Shown here: positions 11,021-22,545 of the stretch, one piece after another
How the letters are laid out: each line of letters opens with the position of its first letter
Numbering within the stretch: position 1 is the stretch's first letter
Source: Echinarachnius parma
Lineage: Eukaryota > Echinodermata > Echinoidea > Clypeasteroida > Echinarachniidae
Reading direction: 5' to 3'
DNA length: 64,000 nt
Assembly (NCBI GenBank): GCA_037951105.1
Contig: JBAMJV010008396.1
Location: 1-64,000 of the forward strand
Position numbers and translations under genes: made by a program
Notes under the pieces: model-generated
Database searches by the model: none
The model's input: only the letters and a program-made list of their open reading frames with translations
What the model was told of the DNA's origin: nothing

Positions 11021-12310
11021 CCCAGCAAACACAAAACGTCATAACGTTTCCATAACATTTTTTTAAGGTCACGTACGTCTTCGTCTTTAATCAACGTTGA
11101 AAAACGTTTGTATAAGGTCGAAGTTTTGACTTAACATTTGCCTCAAAGCACATGTCTTTCAAAGACGTTCGGAAAAAGTTTTTGGACGTTACAAAATTAA
11201 ACACCTTGGATATGTTCTGTACAACGTTTACATAACGTTTTACCCCGACGTATTTTGTTGAACGTTTATTAGACGTTTGTATACGTTGAAATTGAAATAA
11301 AACAAATAAAAACACATTCCCAACTAAGAATCGGACGTTTTCTGAACATTCTCAAAACGTTTCAAGTTAGTTACTTAGACGTTCTGTGAACATATTTTTA
11401 GAACGTGTTTTAGGGAAGGTTTTGGACGTCTTGAACGTTTTAATGGGACGTTTTTAAAACGTTGTCTAAACGTTCTATATATTTGCTTTTAAAGGGGTAG
11501 TACAGTTTGGGTAAGGCTGAACTTTAGTTACCAAAACCTGCACAATAACAAACTAATATTTGTAACTCCACCATGCTCGAAAGTTATACAAACATACAAA
11601 CGACTAAGTAAAACGCCTGTTATCATTCAAAAAGCGCCATTAAAACATAAAAGGGCGCTCTCTGATAGGGCATTGGTTTCAACCATTTTTCATTCAAAAT
11701 TATGCATGTGATGTTTTGTTGAAATAATGATTAAATAGAGAGATCATCAACAACTATCTAAAAACCGCTTTTGTAAGCATTTTTTCCTTTTTTTTTCAAA
11801 ACAAAAATCATCGTATTTTTTGGGGGCCCAAAGAAATACGATCGGATATATTTATTGATATTAGAGCCATTTATGAGCCGATTTTGACCAAATAAAGTTT
11901 ATTCTGCCTTTAAAATTGCATGTTCTTTCAAATTCGACACTCAGTTTTTCATTACCACACGAACAAATTGTGTTGTACAGCGCCCTCTCTACCAAAAATG
12001 AACTACCCCTTTAAGTGTAAGGACCTGCAGAAAACCTATCGGACGCTGGAGTTTTTCAAACGTTTTGAGAACATTAGAAAACGTCCAGCAAACTTGCAAT
12101 TGTTGTTTAACAAATACCAGGCGATTACAGTCGATACAAGAAAGAAATTAAGGATTGATCGATGACGTCATGCGATGCGCCCGCACACGCACATCACAGT
12201 TCAATACTGATGATATTAATACAACAACAAGGACATGATAACAATGGTTTCATTATAAATAATTACAAAATGTATTTTGTTTATAGAAATTTACATTTCA
12301 TTTATGATCG
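11018..12310 (+). repeat. ACGTT-rich repeat, left inverted copy, interrupted by a TTAA MITE
   Basis: Dense in AACGTT, ACGTTTT and GGACGTT words. From about 11311 (CCCAACTAAGAATCGGACG) it matches the reverse complement of 17162-16870 almost word for word, apart from an insertion at 11493-12010. A further matching block, 12215-12308, corresponds to 16575-16487 inverted. The two copies enclose a LINE and a hairpin. A non-autonomous element of unknown superfamily is likely. Confidence 0.7.
11493..12010. mobile_element. TTAA MITE (AGGGGTAGT family), 518 bp
   Basis: TTAA lies on both sides (11489-11492 and 12011-12014), with terminal inverted repeats AGGGGTAGTACAG and ACTACCCCT. The inverted copy of the host repeat at 17.0 kb lacks this block and has CAAG at the site, so it serves as a paralogous near-empty site. 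Internal sequence (GCGCTCTCT, TTATGCATGTGATGTTTTGTTGAAATA) recurs in the elements at 27.8, 40.3 and 49.4 kb. No coding capacity. Confidence 0.8.
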
Positions 12311-12311
12311 T

Positions 12312-12490
12312 TAATAATCGATCATGTTTTCCATGATAGCAAAATCCCCGGTAGCTATTCAAACAAAGTTCAACACACATTGAAAACAAACAAAAATATT
12401 TTTTTGCCGATTGCGGCCGCGTGTGTTGAACTTTGTTTGAATAGCTACCAGGCATTTTGTTATCGGGGAATACATGAACGATTATAAAAG
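12312..12490. repeat. Foldback hairpin with 29-bp perfect arms
   Basis: 12350-12378 (GGTAGCTATTCAAACAAAG...) is the perfect reverse complement of 12421-12449, separated by 42 bp. With mismatches the arms extend outward to about 12312 and 12490. A small foldback or hairpin MITE, lying just beyond the 3' end of the LINE. Confidence 0.8.
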
Positions 12491-12937
12491 ATCAAGGTCC
12501 AAGGTTTCAAGGTTTATTTTATTTATTTCTTTCACAACATTTGTACATAGAATAATACATATAGAACAAAACAGCATAAGAACAAATTTTTAAAGTGCAA
12601 AAAATCAATCAATGTACAATCCAAATAGGTTTTTTTAAAACAAGTTATACAAGAAAGAGGAGACCTTAGAGAAGCTAGGCTTGTAAGGGCAAGGTCCCCA
12701 GAAAATATAATACATCAATGTTTCACCTTTTAAAAATGTTTCAAAGTGATTAAAACTACGAATGATTAAACCGTGACATGAGAAAATATTTACAAAAGGG
12801 ATAGCTTGTAATTTGAAAAGGAGAGGAGAAAAATATATACAAAAGGATGGAGAGGAAAAGAGAAAGCAAAGAAAGAAGAAGGTTCTATGTAGGGTGAAAG
12901 GGTGTTGGAAAAAAAGGGTGTTAAGAAAAATAGAATA

Positions 12938-12939
12938 AT

Positions 12940-12980
<41 letters not shown>
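12938..12980. repeat. (AG)n microsatellite in LINE 3' UTR
   Basis: Nearly pure AG dinucleotide run of about 40 bp inside the 3' UTR of the minus-strand LINE. Confidence 0.9.
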
Positions 12981-12982
<2 letters not shown>

Positions 12983-14863
12983 TGAACTACACAAATTTAC
13001 AACATTTACTAACAAACGAAACAAAACAAAACAAAACAATGCACGTTATCAATAACAAAAATAATGAATTACTCAATATCATTTCTGGTAATATAATTTT
13101 TACATTAAATATTCTCAGCATAGTTACTCAATAAATGTAATTTCAATTTGCGTTTAAAAACAAAGACACTGACAGAACTAGTTACATCGATAGGAAGTGA
13201 GTTCCAAAACTTGGGACCAGTACAAGCCAGCGTATTCAGAGCAAAAGCAGTTCTTACACGTGGTATATGAAGTGCAGTTGCCTGCCTTGTATTATAGCTA
13301 TGAATTTGATTGTTCTTTCGAAATATTTGTACTAGCGCATTTGGGAGAGTACCATTTTCAAAAGCATACATAATTGCGCCTAACTGTAAAAAGTAAATGT
13401 CTTCAACCTTCAATAACTTATTACTATAGAACAAAACATTAGTATGAGCACGATAATTTACATTAAAAACAACTCTAACCACCCTTTTCTGGGTAACAAA
13501 AATCTTATCTAGTTGCGTTTTTAATGACTTCCTCCATGCCAGCACTCCATAATTGAGATAAGGCAAAATTAAAGTAGAATATAAAATAAGCAAAATTTCT
13601 TGTGGTACAAAAGAACTTAATTTATAAATCACACCAGTATTTCTAGACACAACTTTACAAATATTTCTACAATGAGATGTCCACGACAGCTTCTCATCAA
13701 TGTGTAGCCCAAGAAACTTGGTGGAAGTTACTCTCACAACATTAACATCATCAAAAAGTACATCTCCAGGTTAATCCTTTAGGGAGTTACTAAAAAACAT
13801 ATAGTTTGTCTTTTGAAGATACAAAGACAACTAATTTGCATGAATCTACAAAATAACTTTCTTTAATTCACTATTAACTGTATCTAATAAAACTTCACGG
13901 TTTTTATGAGAAAAAAATACACTTGAATCATCTGCAAAAAATATAAAAGATAGGACATCATATGAAAGATAAAAATCATTAATATATAATATAAATAGTA
14001 GGGGGCCAAGAAGTGATCCCTGAGGGACTCCACAAGATATAATTTGATGACTCGAGTCAATTCCATTCAATGATACTTATTGTTTTATGTCGGTTAAATA
14101 GCTCCTGAACCAACTAGGAGCGATACCCCTGACTCCATAATATGACAATTTACTTATTAAAATTTCATGATCAACAGTATCAAACGCCTTAGAGAAATCC
14201 AAAAATATACCAATTGTATGAAGGTGATTATCTAGTGCTTGAGCTACTTTATCAACAAAATGTAAGATAGCATGTATAGTGGTATGCTTTTCACGAAAAC
14301 CAAACTGGAATTTTGAAAATATTTTAATCTTAGTCAAAAATATTACTGTTCTATCATAAATAAGCTTTTCTAAAATCTTTGAAAAGGATGTCAATAATGA
14401 AATGGGTCTGTAATTACTTAATGTTTGAGGATCACCCTTTTTAAATATTGCCACTACCTTGGCAATTTTCATTTGTTTAGGTACAATACCAGATGAGAAA
14501 GATAAATTAAAAATATAAACAAGTGGTATCACAATTCCATGTGTAATATCCTAATTAATTCATTTTTATGCCATCAAAGCCAGGGCTCTTATTACTTTTA
14601 AGCGAGCTCACAAGTTTAAACAATTCTATTTCATTCGTGGGCATTAAAAATAGGCTATCTATATTGGGTTCTTGCATAAACTCAATATAGCTAGGAATAG
14701 AGTCCTGAAGTTTCAATCCAACATTACAAAAATAATCATTAAAATTGTCCACAATAATTTGTCTATCTTCTACGGAACAACCATTCACATTTATACATTT
14801 AATGTTTGTATTTTTTACTGATGATTTAAAAAAACTTCTTATGACTTTCCATGTATTCTTAAT

Positions 14864-15735
14864 ATTATTAATTCAAACATATAAAGAAACTGACCAGAAA
14901 TATATTGTGATTAAAAGAAGGCAAAGAAAATGGGATTCCAACGGGATTCGAACCCGAGACCTCCGGATTGCTAGACCGGTGCTCTACTGACTGAGCTATA
15001 GAAAACCCTACGACGGTGCTCGTCCCTGAAACCCCTTAAATCTCATTGCCAGAATGGTCAGAAGCTATTATAAACCTGACATAAACCCAAAGGATACAAA
15101 TCAACTTGGGGATATATGCGAGGGATCACCGAAGTGATACAGCTTTTTGTAATAATTAATTCAAACATATAAAGAAACTGACCAGAAATATATTGTGATT
15201 AAAAGAAGGCAAAGAAAATGGGATTCCAACGGGATTCGAACCCGAGACCTCCTGATTGCTAGACCGGTGCTCTACCGACTGAGCTATAGAAAACCCTACG
15301 ACGGTGCTCGTCCCTGAAACCCCTTAATTCTCATTGCCAGAATGGTCAGAAGCTATTATAAACCTGACATAAACCCGAAGGATACAAATCAACTTGGGGA
15401 TATATGCGAGGGATCACCGAAGTGATACAGCTTTTTGTAATAATTAATTCAAACATATAACGAAACTGACCAGAAATATATTGTGATTAAAAGAAGGCAA
15501 AGAAAATGGGATTCCAACGGGATTCGAACCCGAGACCTTTGGATTGCTAGACCGGTGCTCTACTGACTGAGCTATAGAAAACCCTACGACGGTGCTCGTC
15601 CCTGAAACCCCTTAATTCTCATTGCCAGAATGGTCAGAAGCTATTATAAACCTGACATAAACCCAAAGGATACAAATCAACTTGGGGATATATGCGAGGG
15701 ATCACCGAAGTGATTTTTGTAATAATTAATTCAAA
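14864..15735 (-). mobile_element. Three tandem tRNA-derived SINE units inside the LINE
   Basis: Three direct copies with period 288 bp (TCAAACAT at 14873, 15161, 15449, then 15731 after a shortened 282-bp third unit). Read on the minus strand each unit has a tRNA-like head: A-box TAGCTCAGTCAGTAGAGC, a loop CTAGCAA that would give anticodon AGC, and B-box GGTTCGAATCC; acceptor pairing GGG/CCC is imperfect. A conserved mini-hairpin (GTATCACTTCGGTGATCC) lies in the body. ATTAATTCAAACATAT occurs at both outer edges and at each internal junction, so it is either the target duplication or the unit end. Copies differ by only a few bases, so the array is recent. Not functional tRNA genes. Confidence 0.88.
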
Positions 15736-16869
15736 CATATAGAGCTTCTCCTTTTGTACTGACAATACAACTTATTTTTCTTAGTAATTGACCTTAATAT
15801 TGATTTAGTTATCCATGGCATACGAGGAACTTTATTATAATTTTTCTTTTTGCATGCAACCAATGGAACATTCTCATCATACAACAACATAAATTTATTA
15901 AATAAATTATCAAAAGCACTTTCAACATTTGGGTCTGAAAGAACATCATTCCAATCAGTTGCAATTAATGCTTCTCTCAATTTAACAATATTTTCTGGAG
16001 TACTTTTACAATTTAATTTCCCCAAAGACAACCTACAGTATATAGGAAAATGATCAGACATGTCAGACACTATAATTCCAGAGGGCGGATATGGATGTAC
16101 ATTGCAAAAAATATTATCAATTAAAGTACTAGAAACTTCTGTTATTCTTGTTGGCTTAGTGATTAGGGGCAATACGGAGAAAGACATTAACGAATAAAAA
16201 AAACCCATCAATTCGATTATCATTATTACAAAGTAACAAATTCAAATTAAAGTCTCCCATAAGATACAATGACTTTCCAACTAAAAGAGGATTGTCAACG
16301 ATTGACTGCAATTCATTTACAAAATCATAACAATTACCATTTGGAGGCCTATATACAACTCCTATAAAATTATTCTTTTGACCAAGGTTATCTATCTCAA
16401 CAAAAATAGTTTCTATATGATATGACATTATATCAAGATCATGATGTATCTGGTATTCTACTTCGGAAGGAAAGTACAGATCATAAGTGAAATGTAAAGT
16501 TTCTATAAACAAAATACATTTTGTAATTATTCATAATGAAAACATTGTTATTATGTCCTTGTTGTTGTATAGTATTTACAAAAATATAAATGAGACCTGT
16601 ATATAGTGTTATAAATATGATTTTAAGGCTTTTCCAGAATCAACTCTCGGAAAATACTAACCATTAAAAAATACACATATTATGAAGAGGTGTCTATATA
16701 TTTAACCGAATTATTGTATTGGTATATTGATAGGATGATAAGTTTGGGATTAGGATTTGGATAAGAGCTAGGATATAGGTTTGATAATATAGAATGTAAA
16801 TATGTATATAAATATATTAACACAATGTGTAGAAAACGTACAAAATTGAACATTCCACCTTTCTTTTTC

Positions 16870-17162
16870 TTAAAAAGTGTAATCTTGTATGTTTTCGGGA
16901 CGTTCTTAAAACGTTTTTAAAACGTCTCCAGCGTCCAAAAGGTTTTCTGCATGTCCTTGCACTTGAACGAAAATACATCAAAAGTTGCATTATTGGTTTT
17001 TCTAATGTTTAGACAAGGTTTGAAAAACGTCCATATCGAACGTTCTAAAGACGTTCACAACCTTCCACAAACACACGTGCTAAAAACGTTTTCACAAAAC
17101 GTCCAAGTAACCAACTTTAAACCTGTTTAGAACGTTCAGAAAACGTCCAATTGTTAGTTGGG
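16870..17162 (-). repeat. ACGTT-rich repeat, right inverted copy
   Basis: Reverse complement of the repeat at 11311-12100 without the MITE. Ends at 17162 with TAGTTGGG, the complement of CCCAACTA at the left copy. A separate matching block, 16487-16575, flanks the LINE 5' end and matches 12215-12308 inverted. Confidence 0.75.
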
Positions 17163-17164
17163 AT

Positions 17165-17520
17165 ATGGAATCAACGCCTTTAGAGATCACTCTACCATGT
17201 TCACCGAACAAGACAAACTACCCAGTGTTCACCCCATACCATGAAGCCAACATTTACCGGACGTTGCTTGACTAGAAAGTACAGAATATCGCAGCCTGGA
17301 CACTCTATCTTTCATTTGTTCGGTCGAAAGAATCCCGGACGATTCGATCAAAGTAGTCTTCGTACATGTATGCAGACCCATGACCGATGTGCTTTAGAAT
17401 GGTGTTGCGTTTTCTAATTACATATGTTTTTTGTTTTGTTTTGTATGATAGGATGGACTACTACAGATGTTATCTTTTATTTATAACAAATATTATTTGC
17501 AGATGCCACTCATGTTTTTG
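17165..17520. repeat. Block shared with 35.69-35.87 kb
   Basis: TGCTTTAGAATGGTG.TGCGTT, TCCCGG.CGATTCG and TACTA.AGATGTTA..TTT occur in the same order at about 17330-17480 and 35695-35865. A dispersed repeat or a fragment of the TTAA element at 35.48 kb. No gene. Confidence 0.55.
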
Positions 17521-17840
17521 TTCTACGTTCCTGTCACCTGTTGCAAGATAATCTCAAGTATAATGTATTACCAGGTCCGTCTAAAAGAGCATACGTCGTG
17601 GTAGGCGGGTAAACGTCGAATATCGCCAAAGGTGTATGCTTCATTATAATTGTGACATGAATTACTGTACGTTTGGTATATCTAATCCTGTTAAATGCGG
17701 TCCAGATTATATGCATTGCCTAAGTGATCTCGTTCATTGTCCTTTTGTCGTATAGTGAACATGATTATGTTATGTGTATTCTGCCGATATAAAAAACTGT
17801 ATAGGTGGAAATCATGTACTGATAACATTCAATCATTTAA

Positions 17841-18306
17841 AGGTGAATGACGCCCCACCCCATACAAATAAAATGTACGCTCTTATTACCAACCATGTGA
17901 CAGAACATAGTTTTACTAACATGGGATTATACACATTTGGCCAAGAAACCGCCTACTAATTGATATATTTGCAAAATTATAAATTGATCTAGCAGCGGAT
18001 AGATATCGACAACGCGGAATCGCGTATACGCTACGTGCCAAGACCACGTGCGAGTACACGAGGTGTTCGCTATACGGGCTTGTCCCCAGCTTGTCGATAT
18101 CCTAGCCCAGCGCTAGCGGCGCGGACAGGTCCGAACGGGCGGTGGATTTATAAATTTAACGGGCGGGTATTAGATTTCTTCCAGTATTTCTGTATTTAAC
18201 GATGCTTAGGTTCGGATTTTACCACACAAGCCCTATTTAAATACTTATTCTACAATATTGATCAATATAGATGTTTTGGCTACTTTCCCAAAACTGGTAT
18301 TGGGCT
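17841..18306. mobile_element. TTAA-bounded insertion in TLR-B 3' flank
   Basis: TTAA at 17837-17840 and 18307-18310 brackets a block that is absent from the aligned TLR-A flank, where a single TTAA (about 1276) joins the two sides. The inside is GC-richer than its surroundings and has an inverted repeat, GATATCGACAA at 18002-18012 and TTGTCGATATC at 18091-18101. Terminal inverted repeats are weak (AGGTGAATGAC and GGTATTGGGCT). Confidence 0.6.
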
Positions 18307-18459
18307 TTAACTCTAAAGTGATAATAATTGGATCTGTAAATTTATTCCAAAAATGTCGATAATTTTATGTTATGTATGTTGAATGTGTTGTAGGATTTTA
18401 ACGTAACAGTTACTTTACTTTTTAAGTCAGTGTTAACTTTCTGTACTCGACAGGGTTTG

Positions 18460-21135
18460 TCATTCTGGTGGTACCAAAGGATTATATTTTAAATTTACAG
18501 TGGCAACCTTTGTGAGCTCGTTCCAGAAGTATTCGCGTCCCCTGATATCTTCGGGCCATCTCATGTACGGTCTGCGGTCGCTAAGATACAGCCGAAGCAG
18601 GTACGGAATCTCATCTTCAGGAATATCTTCTAGAAAGATGACGACGGTGTTTTCTATCAGCTCGTCATGTACGTGGTCCATGGCGGTGCGCAACTTGATA
18701 AGAAACCAGTTATCTCGGACAGCACTTCTGCTGAGGAGCATGATGGTCTTGAAGCTATTCTCCACGGCGTAGTGTACTGCCTCAAGGTAGTGCATGCCAA
18801 GGGTGAGGTCCTCATCACCGAAGGAATACCTGCCGTAATCGGGAAGACGCTCTTCTAGGGTAGGTCGCAGGTGCTCTGTGGCCCACACCTCGTCGTCTTC
18901 AGTAAACATGATGTTGAGGTCAAAAACAAACTCGTCGTGTTCTCGCGCGTCTTGCATTTCCCTGTAGCCGATGATTGCTAGTTTCACTAGGAATAGTTTA
19001 TACCTGATCAGCCATCTATTGTGGAAAGCGAGTAACAATCCGACAATCAGGGCGAGTGCAACGAAAGGGATGATGGAAAACAGTAGAATATTGCGAACGC
19101 AATATTTACTCGGATCAAACTCTAGCAAAGGCTTTCCACGCAGTTCGGTCAAGGAATCGCTAGAACAAAGGGTTTCATTTTGGTGTAGAAAATTTTGAGG
19201 TGAGTTAGCGAGGTCCTGCAGCCAGCCATATTTGCAAACACAAGCCAAAGGCTTTCCAGAAACATCGATATAATCCAGACTAAAATTCATCAGAGTGTTC
19301 CATGTGCTGCGGTTGAATGCGACCAAGCGATTATTCGACATACTGCAATTTTTGAGAAATGGGAGCTTTTGTATGGCCCCTTCCTCAATAAACATGAGTT
19401 TATTATCGCTGATGCTCAGAGTCTCCAGAGATGGCAACTTCAGGACATCGGTTGATATTAGGAGCAAAGTATTCCCGTTCAAGTTCAGGTAAATTAGGGA
19501 TTTCAATCCCTGAAATACGTTCGCGGTTAAACTTGAAATGTCGCAGTTATCCATCGCCAAGTAAGCTAGTTTTGAATTGTCTTCAAAAACCGTACCTGGC
19601 AAACCTCCTAGAGGGTTGTTGCTCATATACAACTCTAACAGATTAGTCAATCCGCTGAACAGAGACACGCTGTAATATGAGTTCCAAAGATTTCTTGAGC
19701 TTAGTTTCGAGTGGCTCAGGTCTACGATTTCGAGCATTTTTGTGTTATCGAACGTTTTACCTGGTGCAAAAATTTCATATCCCCTTTCAATGAGCGTGCG
19801 GTCCGCATAATAAAAACCAGTGATTACAGAATTCACGTCTATTTGTATTAACCCAGTTCCTGTAACATCAATTACATCAAGGCTATCCAAGCCATCGTAC
19901 GATGATAGTATCAACACACTTAGTACTTCGTTATGACTAAGATTCAAGGAAATTAATTTGTTGAGACCGTGTAAGTGATAACCATATATGGCGCCTATAT
20001 CATTCTTTGATAGTTCCAGATAAGTTATGTTACTTTTCCAAGTGGTATTATATGGATTAACTTCAATTATCTTATTTTCCATCAATCCTAGTTTTTGGAG
20101 ACGAGACATTCCTAAAAAATATTCTGGTTCGATCTTCATGATAACATTTTTTAATAACACCAACTCGTCAAGACAGTTCAACCCGATGAAAAAGTTTTCT
20201 GAGAGGTTGATATCTCCACTCATCATAATTGCAAGTCTGTCTAGTGGATGATCACATAAGCGAGTGAATATGCCAATTGGGACGTCATGCATATGCATGC
20301 GAAACAAATGGATGATTTTAATTGTTGACCTTGCAACACCACTGGAAAGGTTGAACATCATTGATTCAGTTGGAGCGAATGGCACTCCTAGCACAAGTCT
20401 ATAGACCGTCAATGATGCTATTGCGTCTTCCGAAATGTAACGGATCGGGTTGCCTATCAGGGAGAATGATGTAGTCGGGCAGGTAAAGATGAAATTATCT
20501 GGAGATAGATCTTGAAACTCGTTTTCCGTTAGGTCTACTTCTTCCAGTCTCTCTAATTTACATCGGGGCACATTTAGGGAGCTAAAATGGTTCCCAAATA
20601 AATATAGATATTTCAGATTAGGAAACCAGTCCATCAAATCGTTTGGCAAATCTCTCAGGTTGCAAGAACCCATGTCTAGTAAAATGAGTGTCCCAAGGGG
20701 TCGAAATGGGACGCTGTTTGGTATTACCAGATCGAAATTTCCTTCCAGATACAAGTACATCAGATGTTTAAGAGGCTGGAACGCCGCGGACTGAATCGTT
20801 CTGAGCCAATTATGCGCAACATTCAACAGTAACAGATTTGGATAGGGTTCAAATGAAGTGTTCAACAGAACCTTTATATCGTTGTTTGCTAAATTTAAAT
20901 GTATTGTGCTTTCCGGACAGTCACCCGGAACTGTAGTGAGTTGCATGTCTTTACAAGTTGCGAATTTAACATCCTCATCCCATTGACAGTGTGTTCGGGT
21001 GAAAAAGACTTTCTGTATCTGGAAATTGTCTAACCGCCTCAAGAAGGTTTCTTCGCCATCGGTAATTTTAATCCCGTCCACTCCACACATCGCTATGATG
21101 AGTAGAAGGTAAACGTGGCTGTATAAAGCTCCCAT
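18460..21135 (-). CDS. Toll-like receptor B (TLR, single coding exon)
   Basis: An 891-aa receptor with the same plan as TLR-A: signal peptide (about 1-21), LRR N-cap HCQWDEDVKFATC, about twenty LRRs, C-cap ACVCKYGWLQD to PSKYC, a membrane span, and a C-terminal TIR (FDLNIMF, SFGDEDLTLGMHYL, YFWNEL) ending NPLVPPE. The TIR and juxtamembrane part are nearly identical to TLR-A and TLR-C, whereas the LRR region has diverged strongly. The LRR C-cap begins DVSGKPLACVC where A and C have DVSGNP. The ATG at 21135 follows the conserved 5' UTR tail. An AATAAA on the minus strand (18346-18341) is a likely poly(A) signal about 115 nt after the stop. Expected role: membrane pattern-recognition receptor signalling through the TIR; ligand unknown. 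Confidence 0.97.
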   Translation of the reverse strand: MGALYSHVYLLLIIAMCGVDGIKITDGEETFLRRLDNFQIQKVFFTRTHCQWDEDVKFATCKDMQLTTVPGDCPESTIHLNLANNDIKVLLNTSFEPYPNLLLLNVAHNWLRTIQSAAFQPLKHLMYLYLEGNFDLVIPNSVPFRPLGTLILLDMGSCNLRDLPNDLMDWFPNLKYLYLFGNHFSSLNVPRCKLERLEEVDLTENEFQDLSPDNFIFTCPTTSFSLIGNPIRYISEDAIASLTVYRLVLGVPFAPTESMMFNLSSGVARSTIKIIHLFRMHMHDVPIGIFTRLCDHPLDRLAIMMSGDINLSENFFIGLNCLDELVLLKNVIMKIEPEYFLGMSRLQKLGLMENKIIEVNPYNTTWKSNITYLELSKNDIGAIYGYHLHGLNKLISLNLSHNEVLSVLILSSYDGLDSLDVIDVTGTGLIQIDVNSVITGFYYADRTLIERGYEIFAPGKTFDNTKMLEIVDLSHSKLSSRNLWNSYYSVSLFSGLTNLLELYMSNNPLGGLPGTVFEDNSKLAYLAMDNCDISSLTANVFQGLKSLIYLNLNGNTLLLISTDVLKLPSLETLSISDNKLMFIEEGAIQKLPFLKNCSMSNNRLVAFNRSTWNTLMNFSLDYIDVSGKPLACVCKYGWLQDLANSPQNFLHQNETLCSSDSLTELRGKPLLEFDPSKYCVRNILLFSIIPFVALALIVGLLLAFHNRWLIRYKLFLVKLAIIGYREMQDAREHDEFVFDLNIMFTEDDEVWATEHLRPTLEERLPDYGRYSFGDEDLTLGMHYLEAVHYAVENSFKTIMLLSRSAVRDNWFLIKLRTAMDHVHDELIENTVVIFLEDIPEDEIPYLLRLYLSDRRPYMRWPEDIRGREYFWNELTKVATVNLKYNPLVPPE

Positions 21136-22545
21136 GGTTTTATCAGCCCTCGATTATATCTGGGAATTGAACAAAAAAGAAGAATAACCAACTCAACACA
21201 ATTAATTATAACAATGATGCTAAGATAAACACATCATTTAAAGGATTCTAGTATTATTCTTTGTTGACATATGCAAACAGTGATGACTGGTTGATACAAT
21301 GTATATTGCTTGTATCTGATATGTACACTGGATGTTGGGTGAAAAATTCAAGTTAAATGGAATTAATACGGCCGGGTAATGAGCAACAATGCAAAGTGAC
21401 ATTCACACACTCATGGCACCCACTTTGTTCACGGTTCTGACGATCCATTGGATAATTTGACATCAGAACACTTCAATCGTACACATCTTTTTAACGAAAG
21501 GGAAATTTGAAAAACCGACACCTGTCCCATGCATTTTTTGTTAATAAAAATACAACAAGGTATGAGTGAACCGCTAAAATTTAAATTGTATATTGAGGAT
21601 TTGGACAATGTTACTAAGTCTCCTTATTAAAGTAAAGTGCACTAAAGGATAAAAGCTTGCCCTGATGGGATGTGTTTAAAACTGAGTTAATGCCATTTAA
21701 TTACATGGGTTAAAGATGTTCAACAGACAAGAATTGGACGCAATGAAATACGAATATTATAAAATGAGGAATATCTCAACATTATAAATTGAATATGAAA
21801 TATGTGATTAGTTCATAAACGGTAACATTGAATATCCTCGGGAAAAACGATTAATACCGTGTACATATTGAATTGTAGTATTGAAATTGTGCGATTATGA
21901 TTGTTATAATATTTAGCGTAATGCGTGATTTCCTTGTTTGCAAAGTTAATTCAAGTTTATACAACATATCTAAAATGTCACACTAAGTACAATATCGTTT
22001 TTACAATCATCTAACACAGTCGAAAACGGCTCTATGTTTAAAAAAAAAAAGTTTAGAGAGTTTTTTTAAAAGAGGTAACCAGAAATATGAAATGCTGTTA
22101 CACCAATCCAATCATGAAGAAATAAATATATGCACGTTGATATCTACATGAACTTCTCAAATACCCAGCACTTTCCAACACCAATAGCCAATACACAAGA
22201 ATTGTTCGCTCTCTTATTACTCTGTTTGTCAAAGTAGTTTTATTTATAATGTTGATAACATTATGATTTGCTTACCAGCACACTGCCAAAAGCAGAATAG
22301 AATTTTAAATTGACACAGAAATGAAGCCCTCTAATACATTATAATTCTCTATCGTATGTTAATGTCAAAAACAATAAACAAATAACTATGTTACTCACCC
22401 AACACATTGAAAGGACGTCACACCCGTGCAGGAAATAGCTTCCGTGAATCCTTGCTATCACAATCATTGCAAGATGTGATATGAGATTTCCATCAACGCA
22501 TTTGTATTTATACAGAGCCCCACCCAACTGAACTGATCAATAACA
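21136..22545 (-). promoter_or_regulatory. TLR-B promoter, noncoding exon 1 and 5' intron
   Basis: Acceptor CAG (AG at 21161-21160) lies 24 nt before the ATG. A donor GGTGAGTAA (GT at 22398-22397) ends a noncoding exon at 22399, giving a 1.24-kb intron. A TATA box TATAAATA is at 22512-22505 on the minus strand, so transcription should start near 22478. A 24-nt block at 22541-22518 (minus: ATTGATCAGTTCAGTTGGG...) matches the TLR-C promoter. The intron stretch 22130-22290 (TGCACGTTGATATCTACA, ATTACTCTG) matches the TLR-C intron, which has gained SINEs. Confidence 0.65.

Larger units (their letters stand above)
12500..16512 (-). mobile_element. Decayed Jockey/CR1-type non-LTR retrotransposon
   Basis: Minus-strand pieces in LINE order. 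Endonuclease (16512-15726) with GVVYRPPN, YLMGDFNLNLL and, after a frameshift near 16.2 kb, STLIDNIF and SDHFPI. RT N-terminal part (14788-14555) with SNKSPGFDGI. RT (14532-13846) with AIFKKGDP, NYRPISLL, QFGFR, FLDFSKAFDTVDH, GVPQGSLLGPLLF and FADDSS. C-terminal part (13737-13105) with FLGLHIDEKLSW and GPKFWNSLP. The 3' UTR runs to about 12500 and contains an (AG)n tract at about 12941-12979. At least four stops or frameshifts, plus an insertion of three SINE units at 14.9-15.7 kb, make it inactive. The family retrotransposes by target-primed reverse transcription. Assignment to the Jockey/CR1 group rather than L1 rests on the RT and C-terminal motifs. Confidence 0.88.

Noticed and set aside
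14931..15590. Three minus-strand tRNA-Ala-like (AGC) sequences
   Set aside because: Acceptor stems do not pair properly and all three sit inside identical 288-bp SINE units; they are SINE heads, not tRNA genes.
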